DNA of 64,000 nucleotides from DASUAS01 sp963841415 (GTDB lineage: Bacteria > Actinomycetota > Acidimicrobiia > IMCC26256 > DASPTH01): contig CAWJCN010000001.1 of NCBI GenBank assembly GCA_963841415.1, positions 1,550,001-1,614,000 on the forward strand, read 5' to 3'. The notes below the pieces were generated by a model that was not told the DNA's origin, ran no database searches, and worked only from the letters and a program-made list of their open reading frames with translations. This document shows, piece by piece, positions 51,918-60,407 of the stretch (position 1 is its first letter; each line of letters opens with the position of its first letter). Made by a program: the position numbers and the translations under genes.

Positions 51918-52694
51918 TCAGCGGTCGAGGAAGGCGTCGATCGCGGCGCGGTGCTCGGGAGTCGTGAACGTCTCGCTCTCTGCGGAGAGCCCGTACTCGA
52001 GGATGCCGGTGATGGCACGTTGCACGTGCAGGTTCAGTGCGCGCTTCGTGTCCTGGACGGCTGCAGGCGGTAATGCCGCGAGGCGGTGCGCCATCGCCAG
52101 GCCCTCTTCCTTGACCTTCTCGTGCGGTACCACACGGTTGGCGAGACCCAGCTGTACTGCGAGCTCTGCCGGGATCCGTTCACCGAGCAGCAGGTACTCC
52201 TTCGCCTTGAGCAGGCTCATGAGCAACGGCCACGCCACCGAACCGCCGTCGGCCGCGACGATGCCACTCGCCACGTGCGTGTCGGCGAAGAACGCCCGGT
52301 CAGAGATCAGCACGATGTCGCACAGCACTGCGACGCTGCAGCCGAAGCCGATGGCGGGGCCGTTCACCGCGGCGACCACGGGCAGGGGGAAGTCGACCAT
52401 GTCGCGCACGATGCGGCGGGCGTCGCGTATTCCGGCCCTGCGAGTCACTGGATTCTCGACATTGTTCTGAAGCCATTCGACGAGGTCACCCCCAGCGCTG
52501 AAGAACTTGTCGCCAGCGCCGGTGAGCATGACGGCACGTGCGTCGGGGTCCTCGGCGAGCTCGTCCCAGAGCCGGGCGAAGCTGGTGTGCATCGCGTTGT
52601 TCACCGCGTTGGCGTGGTCGGGACGGTTCAATGTGACGATCCGGACCGCACCATCGACTTCGACGGTGATCGTGCCTGCGGAATCAGTGCTCAT
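51918..52694 (-). CDS. Enoyl-CoA hydratase/isomerase family protein
   Basis: ATG 52694 (GGGA upstream; ATG 52703 also possible) gives 258 residues. Motifs are GDKFFSAGGDLVEWL and NGPAIGFGCSVAVLCDIVLI; the second loop is ASGIVAADGGSVAWPLLMS, with Ala-Ala-Asp-Gly-Gly in place of Pro-Glu-x-Gly-Gly. It is divergent from the SDR gene at 52810 across the third copy of the shared regulatory element. Confidence 0.88.
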   Translation of the reverse strand: MSTDSAGTITVEVDGAVRIVTLNRPDHANAVNNAMHTSFARLWDELAEDPDARAVMLTGAGDKFFSAGGDLVEWLQNNVENPVTRRAGIRDARRIVRDMVDFPLPVVAAVNGPAIGFGCSVAVLCDIVLISDRAFFADTHVASGIVAADGGSVAWPLLMSLLKAKEYLLLGERIPAELAVQLGLANRVVPHEKVKEEGLAMAHRLAALPPAAVQDTKRALNLHVQRAITGILEYGLSAESETFTTPEHRAAIDAFLDR

Positions 52695-52759
52695 CGGTCC
52701 CATCCTGTTGTCGTCCACCCGCGCCGGCAACACGTTCGCGGTCTGGGCCCACGGGGCGG

Positions 52760-52793
52760 CTGCATGATAGAACACTCTCTGCTCAATTGTCTC
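52760..52793. promoter_or_regulatory. Conserved regulatory element, diverged copy 3
   Basis: CTGCATGATAGAACACTC (52760-52777) matches the minus-strand core of copies 1 and 2 at 17 of 18 bases, and the following TCAA..TGT spacing is kept with small gaps. It is oriented towards the SDR gene (start 52810), the same orientation relative to a gene as the other copies. Confidence 0.6.
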
Positions 52794-52809
52794 CGCCGGA
52801 GGTCAGCAG

Positions 52810-53610
52810 ATGGAACGTCTCAGCGGTCGTGGCGCGCTCGTCTCGGGAGGCGGCCAGGGACTGGGCCGCGCCATCGCCAAGCGCCTCGCGTCGGAGGGCG
52901 CCGTGGTGACCGTCGCCGACATCAACGTCGAGAAGGGCGAAGAGTGCGTCGCGGAGATCGAGGGCGCGGGTGGCAGTGCGCAGTTCGTGCAGGCGAACGT
53001 GGCGAAGGACGACATGATTGCCCGCACCGTCGAAAGCGCGGTCGAATGGAGCGGTGGCCTCTCGGTGCTCGTGAACGTAGCGCAGTACTTCGCGCCGTCG
53101 AAGGCGTTCGAGCTCGTGTCGATGAAGGACTGGGAGCTGTCAGAGGCCACTGGTCCACGCGCGTCGTTCCGCTTCATGCAGCTCTGCTATCCCCACCTCA
53201 AGGAGAGCGGCCACGGTTCGGTGATCAACTTCACGTCGGGGTCGGCCATCGCCGGCATCGCGTACACCGGTCCGTACTCGGCGGCCAAGGGCGCGATCCT
53301 GGCCATCACCAAGGTCGCGGCCAACGAGTGGGCGAAACAGGGCGTGCGAGTGAACGCCATGTGCCCGTTCGGACTCACCGACGTGCAGAAATCGATGATC
53401 GGCAGCGAGTACGACAACTACACGAGCACCGCCGCGCTGTGCCCAATGGGTCGCGGCGGTGATCCCGACACCGACATCGCGCCCGTCGTGGCATTCCTCG
53501 CCAGCGACGACTCGCAGTTCGTCACCGGCACGGTGATGCACGCCGACGGCGGCCTCACCCAGCTGTCGCCGATCGACTACTCGGGCGCCAAGGGCGTCTT
53601 CGACGCTTGA
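52810..53610 (+). CDS. SDR family oxidoreductase
   Basis: The 266-residue SDR has SGGGQGLG (about 12-19), the NNAG position altered to VNVAQ, NFTSGSAIAG with the catalytic Ser, and YSAAK. The ending FVTGTVMHADGGLTQ is typical. The odd NVAQ in place of NNAG occurs in some SDRs that lack the structural water-binding Asn. It is a single gene downstream of copy 3 of the shared element and converges on the P450 gene. Confidence 0.87.
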   Translation: MERLSGRGALVSGGGQGLGRAIAKRLASEGAVVTVADINVEKGEECVAEIEGAGGSAQFVQANVAKDDMIARTVESAVEWSGGLSVLVNVAQYFAPSKAFELVSMKDWELSEATGPRASFRFMQLCYPHLKESGHGSVINFTSGSAIAGIAYTGPYSAAKGAILAITKVAANEWAKQGVRVNAMCPFGLTDVQKSMIGSEYDNYTSTAALCPMGRGGDPDTDIAPVVAFLASDDSQFVTGTVMHADGGLTQLSPIDYSGAKGVFDA

Positions 53611-53623
53611 GACCGGCGAGCGA

Positions 53624-54808
53624 CTACCGCAGCTCCATCTCGACGCGCGTGTAGCCGCGCACGGTCGCGGTGAGCATGCGTTCAGTCGCCCCGAGCCGGT
53701 ACTCGGGGAAGCGCTCCGCGATCTCCTCGAGCACGATCGCGGCCTCGCGCCGAGCCAGCCACTGCCCGAGGCACACGTGGCGGCCCCATCCAAAGAACAC
53801 CGTCTGCTGCCGCGCCCGCTCGACCAGGAAGTCATCGGGATCGACGTACTGGCGCTCGTCACGGTTGGCGCTGCCGAGCAGCAGGAGCACCCAGTCGCCC
53901 TCGGGGATGGTCGTGCCGGCCACCTCGACGTCGCGCGTCGTGGTGCGCGCCACCCAATGGCTCGGGGTGTCGTAGCGCAATGCCTCGTCGACCGCCTGCG
54001 GAATCAGGTCGGGACGCTCGCGCAGCAATTCCCACTGGTCGCGGTGCTCGTCGAGCGCGACGAGCGAGTTCGACAGCAGCTTCTGCGTCGTCTCCGACCC
54101 GGCGGCCGAGAGCAGGTTGCAGAACATGAGAACCTCGTGGGGCGTCAGCGTCGTCGCGCCCAGCTCGGGGTCGTCGTACTCCGCGGCCAGCACCCGGCTG
54201 ATGAGGTCGTCGGCGGGGTCCTGACGACGTTCCTCGATCAGGGCGCCGATGTACTTGCTGATCTTGCGACTCGCATCAATGGCGCGCCTCGGCATCGCGA
54301 CCGAGCCGTCATCACGCGACAGGAAGAGCTCCCACCACTCGCGCAGCTGCGCCCGATCGTTCGCCGGCACACCGAGCAGCTCACCGATGACATCGGTCGG
54401 GATGTTGAACGCGAACGCCTGCATCGCGTCGACGGTCGTGCCCCGCTCCAGACCGTCCATGTGCGCGCGGACGATGCGCCGCAGCGCGTCGTCCATGGCC
54501 TCGACGGCGCGCGGTGTGAAGAGGCGGTTGAGCATGCCGCGCACGAGATCGTGGCGGGGCGGGTCCATCGACACGATCGAGTACTTCTCGCCGCCCCGAT
54601 CCGGGTTCTCAGGTGCCGGTCCCTGGTCGGAGGAGAAGGTCTGCCAGTCGCGCAGCGCCTCCCACACGTCGTCGAAGCGGGAGATGACCGACCACCGACC
54701 GTCGGGATCGGGGTAGACGGGCGCCTCATCGCGCAGCCGACGGTAGAGCGGGTACGGGTCCTCGAAGATCGCCTGCGAGTACGGCGTGTAGTACAGGGCT
54801 TCGACCAT
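53624..54808 (-). CDS. Cytochrome P450
   Basis: The 394-residue P450 has the I-helix SAAGSETTQ, the ExxR set as EALR, and the haem loop FFGWGRHVCLGQWLARREA with its Cys ligand. FGWGRHVCLG is a variant of FGxGxHxCxG. No ferredoxin or reductase gene is nearby. It is divergent from the acyl-CoA dehydrogenase pair at 54872, across a 6-bp inverted repeat, and probably introduces a hydroxyl into a substrate of the same pathway. Confidence 0.93.
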   Translation of the reverse strand: MVEALYYTPYSQAIFEDPYPLYRRLRDEAPVYPDPDGRWSVISRFDDVWEALRDWQTFSSDQGPAPENPDRGGEKYSIVSMDPPRHDLVRGMLNRLFTPRAVEAMDDALRRIVRAHMDGLERGTTVDAMQAFAFNIPTDVIGELLGVPANDRAQLREWWELFLSRDDGSVAMPRRAIDASRKISKYIGALIEERRQDPADDLISRVLAAEYDDPELGATTLTPHEVLMFCNLLSAAGSETTQKLLSNSLVALDEHRDQWELLRERPDLIPQAVDEALRYDTPSHWVARTTTRDVEVAGTTIPEGDWVLLLLGSANRDERQYVDPDDFLVERARQQTVFFGWGRHVCLGQWLARREAAIVLEEIAERFPEYRLGATERMLTATVRGYTRVEMELR

Positions 54809-54845
54809 GATCCCCGGAGTGTATTGCTCCGGTGTCGCACAGTCG

Positions 54846-54863
54846 AACGATTCTTGTATCGTT
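54846..54863. promoter_or_regulatory. Inverted repeat between P450 and acyl-CoA dehydrogenase genes
   Basis: AACGAT-N6-ATCGTT, 37 nt upstream of the P450 start and 8 nt before the acyl-CoA dehydrogenase start on the other strand. It could be an operator for both genes; no regulator gene is adjacent. Confidence 0.45.
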
Positions 54864-54871
54864 GCTCAGTC

Positions 54872-55903
54872 ATGGACGTGACCCTCACCGACGACCAGCA
54901 GCTACTGCGAAACACCGCCGCAGGCCTGGCCGACGACCTCGGCACCGCCACCGCAGACGAGCTCGACCACCTCGCCACCGACTGCTGGACGCCGTTGGTC
55001 GAGCTCGGGCTCCCCGCCCTGCGCTCCCCTGCCCTGTCCGGCGTCGACGCCACCGGCGTGGAGGTCGCCCTGGTGGTCGAGGAGTTCGGCCGCACGCTCT
55101 CCGCGGCACCCGTGATCGGGCAGGCGGTCCTCGTCCCTGATCTCCTCGTGGGGGCCGGCGCTGACGCCGTCGTCGAACGGATCGCGAACGGCGAGCTGCG
55201 CGTCGCACCCGCGTTCCGCACCGACCTGTCCGGCGTCGCGACGCTTGGTGACGACGCGGTGGCCATCGACGCGCGAGGCGCAACGCACGCGCTGCTCCTC
55301 GACGACGAACGCCGACTCGTCGCCACCGCGCTCGACGCGCCACAACTCAACGGGCTTGATCTGACGCGCACGCTGCTGCCCATCGGGCCGGGAGCGACCA
55401 CCGACGACATCGGAGACCTCGGCGGCGCGATCGACGATGCTCCGTGGGCCGCGGTGCACGCGCTGCTGCTCACGGCGTTCGCCGCCGACCTCGTCGGCGT
55501 GATGCAGGGCGCACTCGACGACGTGGTCGCCTACGTGGCGGAACGCAACCAGTTCGGTGTTGCCGTCGGCACGTTCCAGGCGGTGCAACACCTCGCCGCC
55601 GACGCGCTCGTGCAGCTGGAGGGCGCGCGCAGCTGTTGCTGGTACGCGGCATGGGCGGTCGATCGGCTCGACCCCGACGAGGCGCTGCTCGCCGCGCACG
55701 TCGCGAATGGCTACGCATCGCGCGCGGGGCTCGCCGTCGTCGAGGCGACGGTGCAGATGTTCGGTGGCATCGCCATCACCTGGGAGCAGGCGTCGCACCT
55801 CCGCCTGCGGCGCACCCTGTTCGACCGACAGGTCGGCGGCGAAGAGTCGGTGCAGTACGCCGAGGTCGCCCGGTTGCGCCTCGCCCACCCGGAGATGGTC
55901 TGA
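54872..55903 (+). CDS. Acyl-CoA dehydrogenase family protein (small partner)
   Basis: The 343-residue protein starts MDVTLTDDQQLLRNTAAGLA and has VAERNQFGVAVGTFQAVQHL, but lacks the YxEPxxGSD FAD motif. The C-terminus is QMFGGIAITWEQASHLRLRR. It therefore resembles the non-FAD subunit of heteromeric enzymes, like the gene at 43970-45049. It is followed after 5 nt by the large partner gene. The pair probably forms an alpha2beta2 acyl-CoA dehydrogenase. Confidence 0.87.
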   Translation: MDVTLTDDQQLLRNTAAGLADDLGTATADELDHLATDCWTPLVELGLPALRSPALSGVDATGVEVALVVEEFGRTLSAAPVIGQAVLVPDLLVGAGADAVVERIANGELRVAPAFRTDLSGVATLGDDAVAIDARGATHALLLDDERRLVATALDAPQLNGLDLTRTLLPIGPGATTDDIGDLGGAIDDAPWAAVHALLLTAFAADLVGVMQGALDDVVAYVAERNQFGVAVGTFQAVQHLAADALVQLEGARSCCWYAAWAVDRLDPDEALLAAHVANGYASRAGLAVVEATVQMFGGIAITWEQASHLRLRRTLFDRQVGGEESVQYAEVARLRLAHPEMV

Positions 55904-55908
55904 ACCCG

Positions 55909-57048
55909 ATGGACTTCGACGACTCCCCCGAGGAAGCAGCCTTCCGCGCCGAGCTGCGGCAGTGGCTGGCAGACCATGCCGACGAGGCGCGGATCCCCGA
56001 CGATCCCGCAGCGCGCGCCGACGCGCAGAACGCCTGGCACTCCGTGCTCTACGACGCCGGCTACATCGCGCTGTCGTTTCCCGTCGAGTACGGCGGCCAC
56101 GGCCGCTCGCCAGTGTACGAAGCCATCCTCAACGACGAGCTCGGCCGCGCCGGCGCGCCGCCGATCGAGGGCGTCGGTCATCTGTCGAACGCGATCCGGC
56201 TCTTCGGCACCGAGGAGCAGCGTCGCGAACTGCTGCCCGGGCTGCTCTCGGGCAAGGTGCGCTGGTGCCAGGGTTTCAGCGAACCCGACGCCGGATCCGA
56301 CCTCGCCGGGCTGACGACCCGTGGCGACGCCAAGACCGGCCACGACGGCGAGTTCTTCCGAGTCAACGGCCGCAAGATCTGGACCAGCTTCGCCGCCGCC
56401 GCCGACTGGTGCTTCCTCCTGTGTCGCACCGAACCCGACGCGCCGAAGCACAAGGGCATCTCGGTGCTCCTCGTACCCATGTCGACCCCGGGCATCGAAC
56501 CACGCCCGATCCAGAACGCGGCGCGCAACCGAGAGTTCGCCGAGGTCACCTTCGACGACGTCGACGTTCCCGCGCATCACCTGCTCGGTGAGCGCGGTCA
56601 AGGATGGTCGATCGCGAACCAGTTGCTCGCGTACGAGCGCGGGCCCAGCGACGTCAACTGGATCGCGCGGTTGTCGCTCTACCTGCGCACGCTCGAAGGC
56701 GAGGTGCGCGACGGAACGATCCCCGACACGCCGGCCACGCGTGCCCGGCTGGGCGAGGCGTACGCGGAGCTCCGCGCCCTGCAATTGAAGGTGCAGCGTT
56801 CGCTCAGCGAACGCGTGCACGGCGCGCTGCCCGGCGCGGAGGGTTCGATCGACAAGCTCTTGATGACGCGCGCGGACCAGACCATCGGCCACGCGGTGAT
56901 GGATCTGCGTGGGAGCCGGCCGCTGCTCGAGGAAGGGCTCGAGTGGGACGTCTACGTGTGGTCGCGCGCACAGGCGATCTTCGGCGGCACGCAGCAGATC
57001 CAGCGCAACATCGTCGCTCAGCGCGTGCTGGGCCTCCCCCGCTCCTGA
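55909..57048 (+). CDS. Acyl-CoA dehydrogenase family protein (large partner)
   Basis: The 379-residue protein starts MDFDDSPEEAAFRAELRQWL and contains FSEPDAGSDLAGLTTRG, NGRKIWTSFAAAADWCFLL and the C-terminal IFGGTQQIQRNIVAQRVLGL. FGGT replaces YEGT, as in the other large subunits in the window. It shares a transcript with the small partner and a TIM-barrel gene (14-nt gap). Expected role: alpha,beta-dehydrogenation of a CoA thioester with bulky acyl group; the substrate is inferred only. Confidence 0.9.
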   Translation: MDFDDSPEEAAFRAELRQWLADHADEARIPDDPAARADAQNAWHSVLYDAGYIALSFPVEYGGHGRSPVYEAILNDELGRAGAPPIEGVGHLSNAIRLFGTEEQRRELLPGLLSGKVRWCQGFSEPDAGSDLAGLTTRGDAKTGHDGEFFRVNGRKIWTSFAAAADWCFLLCRTEPDAPKHKGISVLLVPMSTPGIEPRPIQNAARNREFAEVTFDDVDVPAHHLLGERGQGWSIANQLLAYERGPSDVNWIARLSLYLRTLEGEVRDGTIPDTPATRARLGEAYAELRALQLKVQRSLSERVHGALPGAEGSIDKLLMTRADQTIGHAVMDLRGSRPLLEEGLEWDVYVWSRAQAIFGGTQQIQRNIVAQRVLGLPRS

Positions 57049-57062
57049 CCGAAGGCGCGGTC

Positions 57063-57869
57063 GTGCACCCCCGGATCGCGGTCCACGAGTTCAGCACCGG
57101 CGACCTCTCGTTCGGCGACGAGCTCGACCTGGTGTCGCGCCTCGGCGTCACCGGTCTGGGCCTGCTGCCGGCCAAGGTGACGACCGTCGGGTGGAACGAA
57201 GCCACCGAGGCGCTTACCGCGCGCTCGCTGCGGGCGACGAGCATGTTCGGCGGCACCTTCTTCGACCTGACCGCGCCCGAGACCTGGGCGACATCGCAGG
57301 CGGAACTGGCCTCGGTGCTGGAGCACTCGGCCCGGATGGACGCGGGGTGCGCCTACGTCGTCCCCGGGCGCGCCGGCGGGCTCCCGTGGGAGCAGCTGTT
57401 CGAAAACTTCCAGGACGCAATCGCGCCCAGCGTCGCCCGGGCCCGGGAGCTGGGCGTGCGCTTTGCGTTCGAACCCTGCGCGCAGATCCGCACCGACATC
57501 TCGTTCGTGAACGCGTTGGCCGACGCGATCGACGTCGCCGACCTCACCGGACTCGGCATCGTCGTGGACCTCGCCGCATGCTGGATGCAGCGCGGACTGG
57601 AGCAGCTGCTCGCCGACGCCGGCGAGCGGATCACGCTGGTGCAGGTGAGCGACTTCGCCATCGGCTCGTTGGTGACCCCCGACCGACGCGTACCAGGGGA
57701 CGGTGACCTCCCGCTGCGCACACTGCTCGAGCAGGTGCTTGCGGCGGGCTACGAGGGTCCGTTCGAGCTCGAGGTGTTCGGTCCGGCGATCGAGCGCGAG
57801 GGAATCCGGGCGGCGCTGACCCGTGCGACCGAGTACCTGAGCGGGTTGCTCGACGCCATCGGCGCGTGA
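57063..57869 (+). CDS. Sugar phosphate isomerase/epimerase-like TIM barrel protein
   Basis: GTG 57063 gives 268 residues with the AP-endonuclease-2/xylose isomerase-like barrel: VHEFSTGDLSFGDELDLVSR, VRFAFEPCAQIRTDISF with a likely metal-ligand Glu, GLGIVVDLAACWMQ with Asp, LVQVSDFAIG and EGPFELEVFGPAI with the final Glu. The His ligand after VVDL is replaced by an AACW context, a deviation from the norm. It is coupled to the acyl-CoA dehydrogenase pair; it may isomerise or hydrolyse an intermediate. Confidence 0.8.
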   Translation: MHPRIAVHEFSTGDLSFGDELDLVSRLGVTGLGLLPAKVTTVGWNEATEALTARSLRATSMFGGTFFDLTAPETWATSQAELASVLEHSARMDAGCAYVVPGRAGGLPWEQLFENFQDAIAPSVARARELGVRFAFEPCAQIRTDISFVNALADAIDVADLTGLGIVVDLAACWMQRGLEQLLADAGERITLVQVSDFAIGSLVTPDRRVPGDGDLPLRTLLEQVLAAGYEGPFELEVFGPAIEREGIRAALTRATEYLSGLLDAIGA

Positions 57870-57875
57870 CCTCGG

Positions 57876-58286
57876 TCAGACCACCTCGAAGAGCTCGTAC
57901 TCCAGGGTGGTGCCGTCGAAGATCCCCTTGCCCACCGCTTGCACGCGGGTGAGCCAGGCGTAGCGCTCGTCGCCGGTCTCAAAGCGCGGCGCGGTATGGA
58001 TGACGCCGGTCGCGGTGTCGCCCCGCCCTCCGTAGGTCATCAGGATCACCGCGCCATCGTCAGTTTGCAACGTCAGCCGTACGTTGACGTCGATGCGCCC
58101 GTCGGGATCGACGACCGCCCAATCGGCCGCCGCGCGCCCGAGCAGCGACGCCCGCAGACGCTCACCGTCAAATCGCGCGCTCGTGATCTCGCCGATGACG
58201 CGCGCGCCGGTGGATCCCGCGGCAACGGCGATGGGAGGCGCGACCTCGTAGTGAGCGTGGCACAACTGCCGCAGCTCCACCGTCAT
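57876..58286 (-). CDS. DUF3237 family protein
   Basis: The 136-residue protein follows the DUF3237 layout: GARVIGEITSARFDGERLRA, WAVVDPDGRIDVNVRLTLQT, DGAVILMTYGGRG, RFETGDERYAWLTRVQAVGK and the end TLEYELFEV. The family is a small beta-barrel of unknown activity, often in catabolic clusters. It overlaps the amidohydrolase gene by 4 bp, so it probably works in the same pathway, perhaps as a ketosteroid-isomerase-like or ligand-binding protein (guess). Confidence 0.85.
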   Translation of the reverse strand: MTVELRQLCHAHYEVAPPIAVAAGSTGARVIGEITSARFDGERLRASLLGRAAADWAVVDPDGRIDVNVRLTLQTDDGAVILMTYGGRGDTATGVIHTAPRFETGDERYAWLTRVQAVGKGIFDGTTLEYELFEVV

Positions 58287-59533
58287 GCGTAGCGGCCGAC
58301 CTTCATCGCGCGCTCGAGCGAGCCGCCCATGATCAGTTCCTGTTGCTCCAAAGGGAGGCCGGCAACCACCGCCGAGTAGGCGAGCGGATCGGCCATGCCT
58401 TCGGGGTGCGGGAAGTCAGACCCGAACATGATGTGGTCGACGGGGATGCCGAGCTCGATGAGACCCTCGGGCTCCGGTTCGTGGAACGCGTGCACCCACA
58501 CGGTGCGGGTGAACGCCTCGACCGGGTCCTCGTCGAAGAGCACCGCCGCCTGCTCGTAGGTGCGCTGCAACTTCGCGTAGAAGGGCCGGATCCACGCGGT
58601 GGACCACTCGACCGGCATGAAGCGCAGGCGCGGGAACCGCGTGGCCAGACCGTGACCGATGATCGACGCCATCGCATCGACCAGTGCATCCTTCTCCGAC
58701 GACAGCGCCAGGAAAGCAGGCGACGACTGCTGTCCCTTCGACTTGGCGGTGATCACCAGCTCGCGGTCGCCCAGGCCCTCCCACTCGTTCGTGTACCGCG
58801 AGTAGCCGGCGTCACCCGAGTGCATGCCGACGACGAGGTCGAGCTCCTGCGCGCGTTCCCAGAACGGGTCGAACTCCGGCAACGCGAACGACTTGCGGCC
58901 CTTCCACGTAGGCACCGGCGCCACCCGGATCGCGAAGATCTTGGCGCCGTGGTCGGCGACCCACTCGAGCTCCGTGATCGCCTGGTCGACGCCGGCGGCG
59001 AGGCTGACCATCGGCGTGGAGAAGATCGCGTCGGAGTACGCGAACGTCCAATGCTCGTGCAGCCACTGGTTGAGCGCGTGGATTGCAACGCACACCGCGT
59101 CGGGGTCGTCGGCCATGCGTTCCTCGAGCGCGCTCGCCAGCGTCGGCCACAGCAGCGTGCGGTCGATCCCCATCTCTTTCATGAGCTCGAGCCGCGGTTC
59201 GGGATCGAAGAACGCCTCGATGCTCGGCATCGCGACCATCTTCCCGAAGCCGGCCATGTCGCCGAAGCCCCCTCCGCCCTTCGTCACGTCGTACCCGGCA
59301 CCGCCGGGTACTGCGACACGGCTGAACGTCGGGTTCGGGATGTAGTCAGAGATGCGATCCTGGATCGCGAGCTTGGTGCGCCCGCCGACGTCGACGTAGC
59401 GGATGATGCCCTGGTACTCGGGCGGGAGAAACTTGGTGAGCGCGTCCTGGTTCTCGTAGAGGTGGTTGTCGGAGTCGAACGTGGGAAAGGGCAGCTCCCG
59501 GTGCACGATCTCGATGTACTCGGTCGAAGTCAT
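58283..59533 (-). CDS. Amidohydrolase family (TIM-barrel metal-dependent hydrolase)
   Basis: ATG 59533 after GGAGGAGAGG gives 416 residues. FDSDNHLYENQDALTKFLPP holds the early Asp/His metal site, GMHSGDAGYSRY holds a mid His, and MFGSDFPHPEGMADPLAYS carries the closing Asp. The VEWSTAWIRPFYAKLQRTYE segment is typical of the actinobacterial amidohydrolase_2 group, which includes decarboxylases and C-C hydrolases. It is translationally coupled to the DUF3237 gene and probably cleaves a ring or carboxylated intermediate. Confidence 0.88.
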   Translation of the reverse strand: MTSTEYIEIVHRELPFPTFDSDNHLYENQDALTKFLPPEYQGIIRYVDVGGRTKLAIQDRISDYIPNPTFSRVAVPGGAGYDVTKGGGGFGDMAGFGKMVAMPSIEAFFDPEPRLELMKEMGIDRTLLWPTLASALEERMADDPDAVCVAIHALNQWLHEHWTFAYSDAIFSTPMVSLAAGVDQAITELEWVADHGAKIFAIRVAPVPTWKGRKSFALPEFDPFWERAQELDLVVGMHSGDAGYSRYTNEWEGLGDRELVITAKSKGQQSSPAFLALSSEKDALVDAMASIIGHGLATRFPRLRFMPVEWSTAWIRPFYAKLQRTYEQAAVLFDEDPVEAFTRTVWVHAFHEPEPEGLIELGIPVDHIMFGSDFPHPEGMADPLAYSAVVAGLPLEQQELIMGGSLERAMKVGRYA

Positions 59534-59558
59534 GACCTCTCCTCCGTTCCTCCAGGGA

Positions 59559-60368
59559 TCACACGAACAGCGAGTAGTCGACCTGGTCGGTGAGCTTCGC
59601 CGCGGTCCATCCGCCGTCGACGTCGAAGATCGCACCGCAGCAGAACGACGCGAGGTCGCTGGACAGGAACACGACGGACGGCGCGACCTCCTCGGGGGTG
59701 GCGACGCGCGCCATCGCTGCAGCCTGCGCGACTCCGTCGAGCATCTTCTCGGGGATCGCCTTCTTGAACTCGTCCATCATGGGCGTCGACATCTGACCCG
59801 GCGACACGCTGTTCATCCGCACACCGTGCTCGCGGAAGAGCGTGTGCGACCGGCGCAGCGTATACAGCTGCACCATTTCTTTGGCGTACATGTACGGGTC
59901 GCCGCAGTCGGGCAAGCGGGGCTCAGCCGCAGCCAGGCCGGCGGCGAAGTCGGGCGTCGCGAGCACCTCCTCGAGTTCGGCGCGGCGCTCCGGCCACCCG
60001 TTGCCCGCGTTCGACGACACGCTGGTGACGCGGCCTTCTCGCCCCATGCGTGGGGCGAGCGCCTCGGTGAGGTGGCGGAGACCCAGGAAGTTGACCCGCA
60101 GGATGTCGACCGCGGGCTTGGTCTGCGGGAGGCCGGCGATGTTGCACAGCACATCGACCGGCGCGTCGAGCTCGGCCAGCGCGGCGTCGATCGACGCAGG
60201 GTCACCGATGTCGACTCTCCGACCTTCGACGCCGTCGGCGGTGACCGGCGCCAGGTCGTAGCCGATCACCCGGGCGCCGCTGTCGACGAGCAGGCGGGCA
60301 ACAGCCTGGCCGAGCCCGCTGGCGGCGCCGGTGACAAGGGCGGTGCGGCCTTCGAACGTGACATCCAT
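59559..60368 (-). CDS. SDR family oxidoreductase, coniferyl-alcohol/3-alpha-HSD-like
   Basis: The 269-residue SDR has TGAASGLG (about 14-21), CNIAG, VSSNAGNGWPERRAELEEVL with the subgroup's long insertion, and catalytic YMYAK. It is of the same subgroup as the SDRs at 4722 and 11979. It lies 39 nt downstream of the thiolase gene on the same strand and 25 nt before the amidohydrolase gene, so it may belong to one eight-gene operon starting beyond the window edge. Confidence 0.87.
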   Translation of the reverse strand: MDVTFEGRTALVTGAASGLGQAVARLLVDSGARVIGYDLAPVTADGVEGRRVDIGDPASIDAALAELDAPVDVLCNIAGLPQTKPAVDILRVNFLGLRHLTEALAPRMGREGRVTSVSSNAGNGWPERRAELEEVLATPDFAAGLAAAEPRLPDCGDPYMYAKEMVQLYTLRRSHTLFREHGVRMNSVSPGQMSTPMMDEFKKAIPEKMLDGVAQAAAMARVATPEEVAPSVVFLSSDLASFCCGAIFDVDGGWTAAKLTDQVDYSLFV

Positions 60369-60407
60369 AGACGTGCTCCTCCGATGCGACGGTAGTACGT
60401 CGATTGT

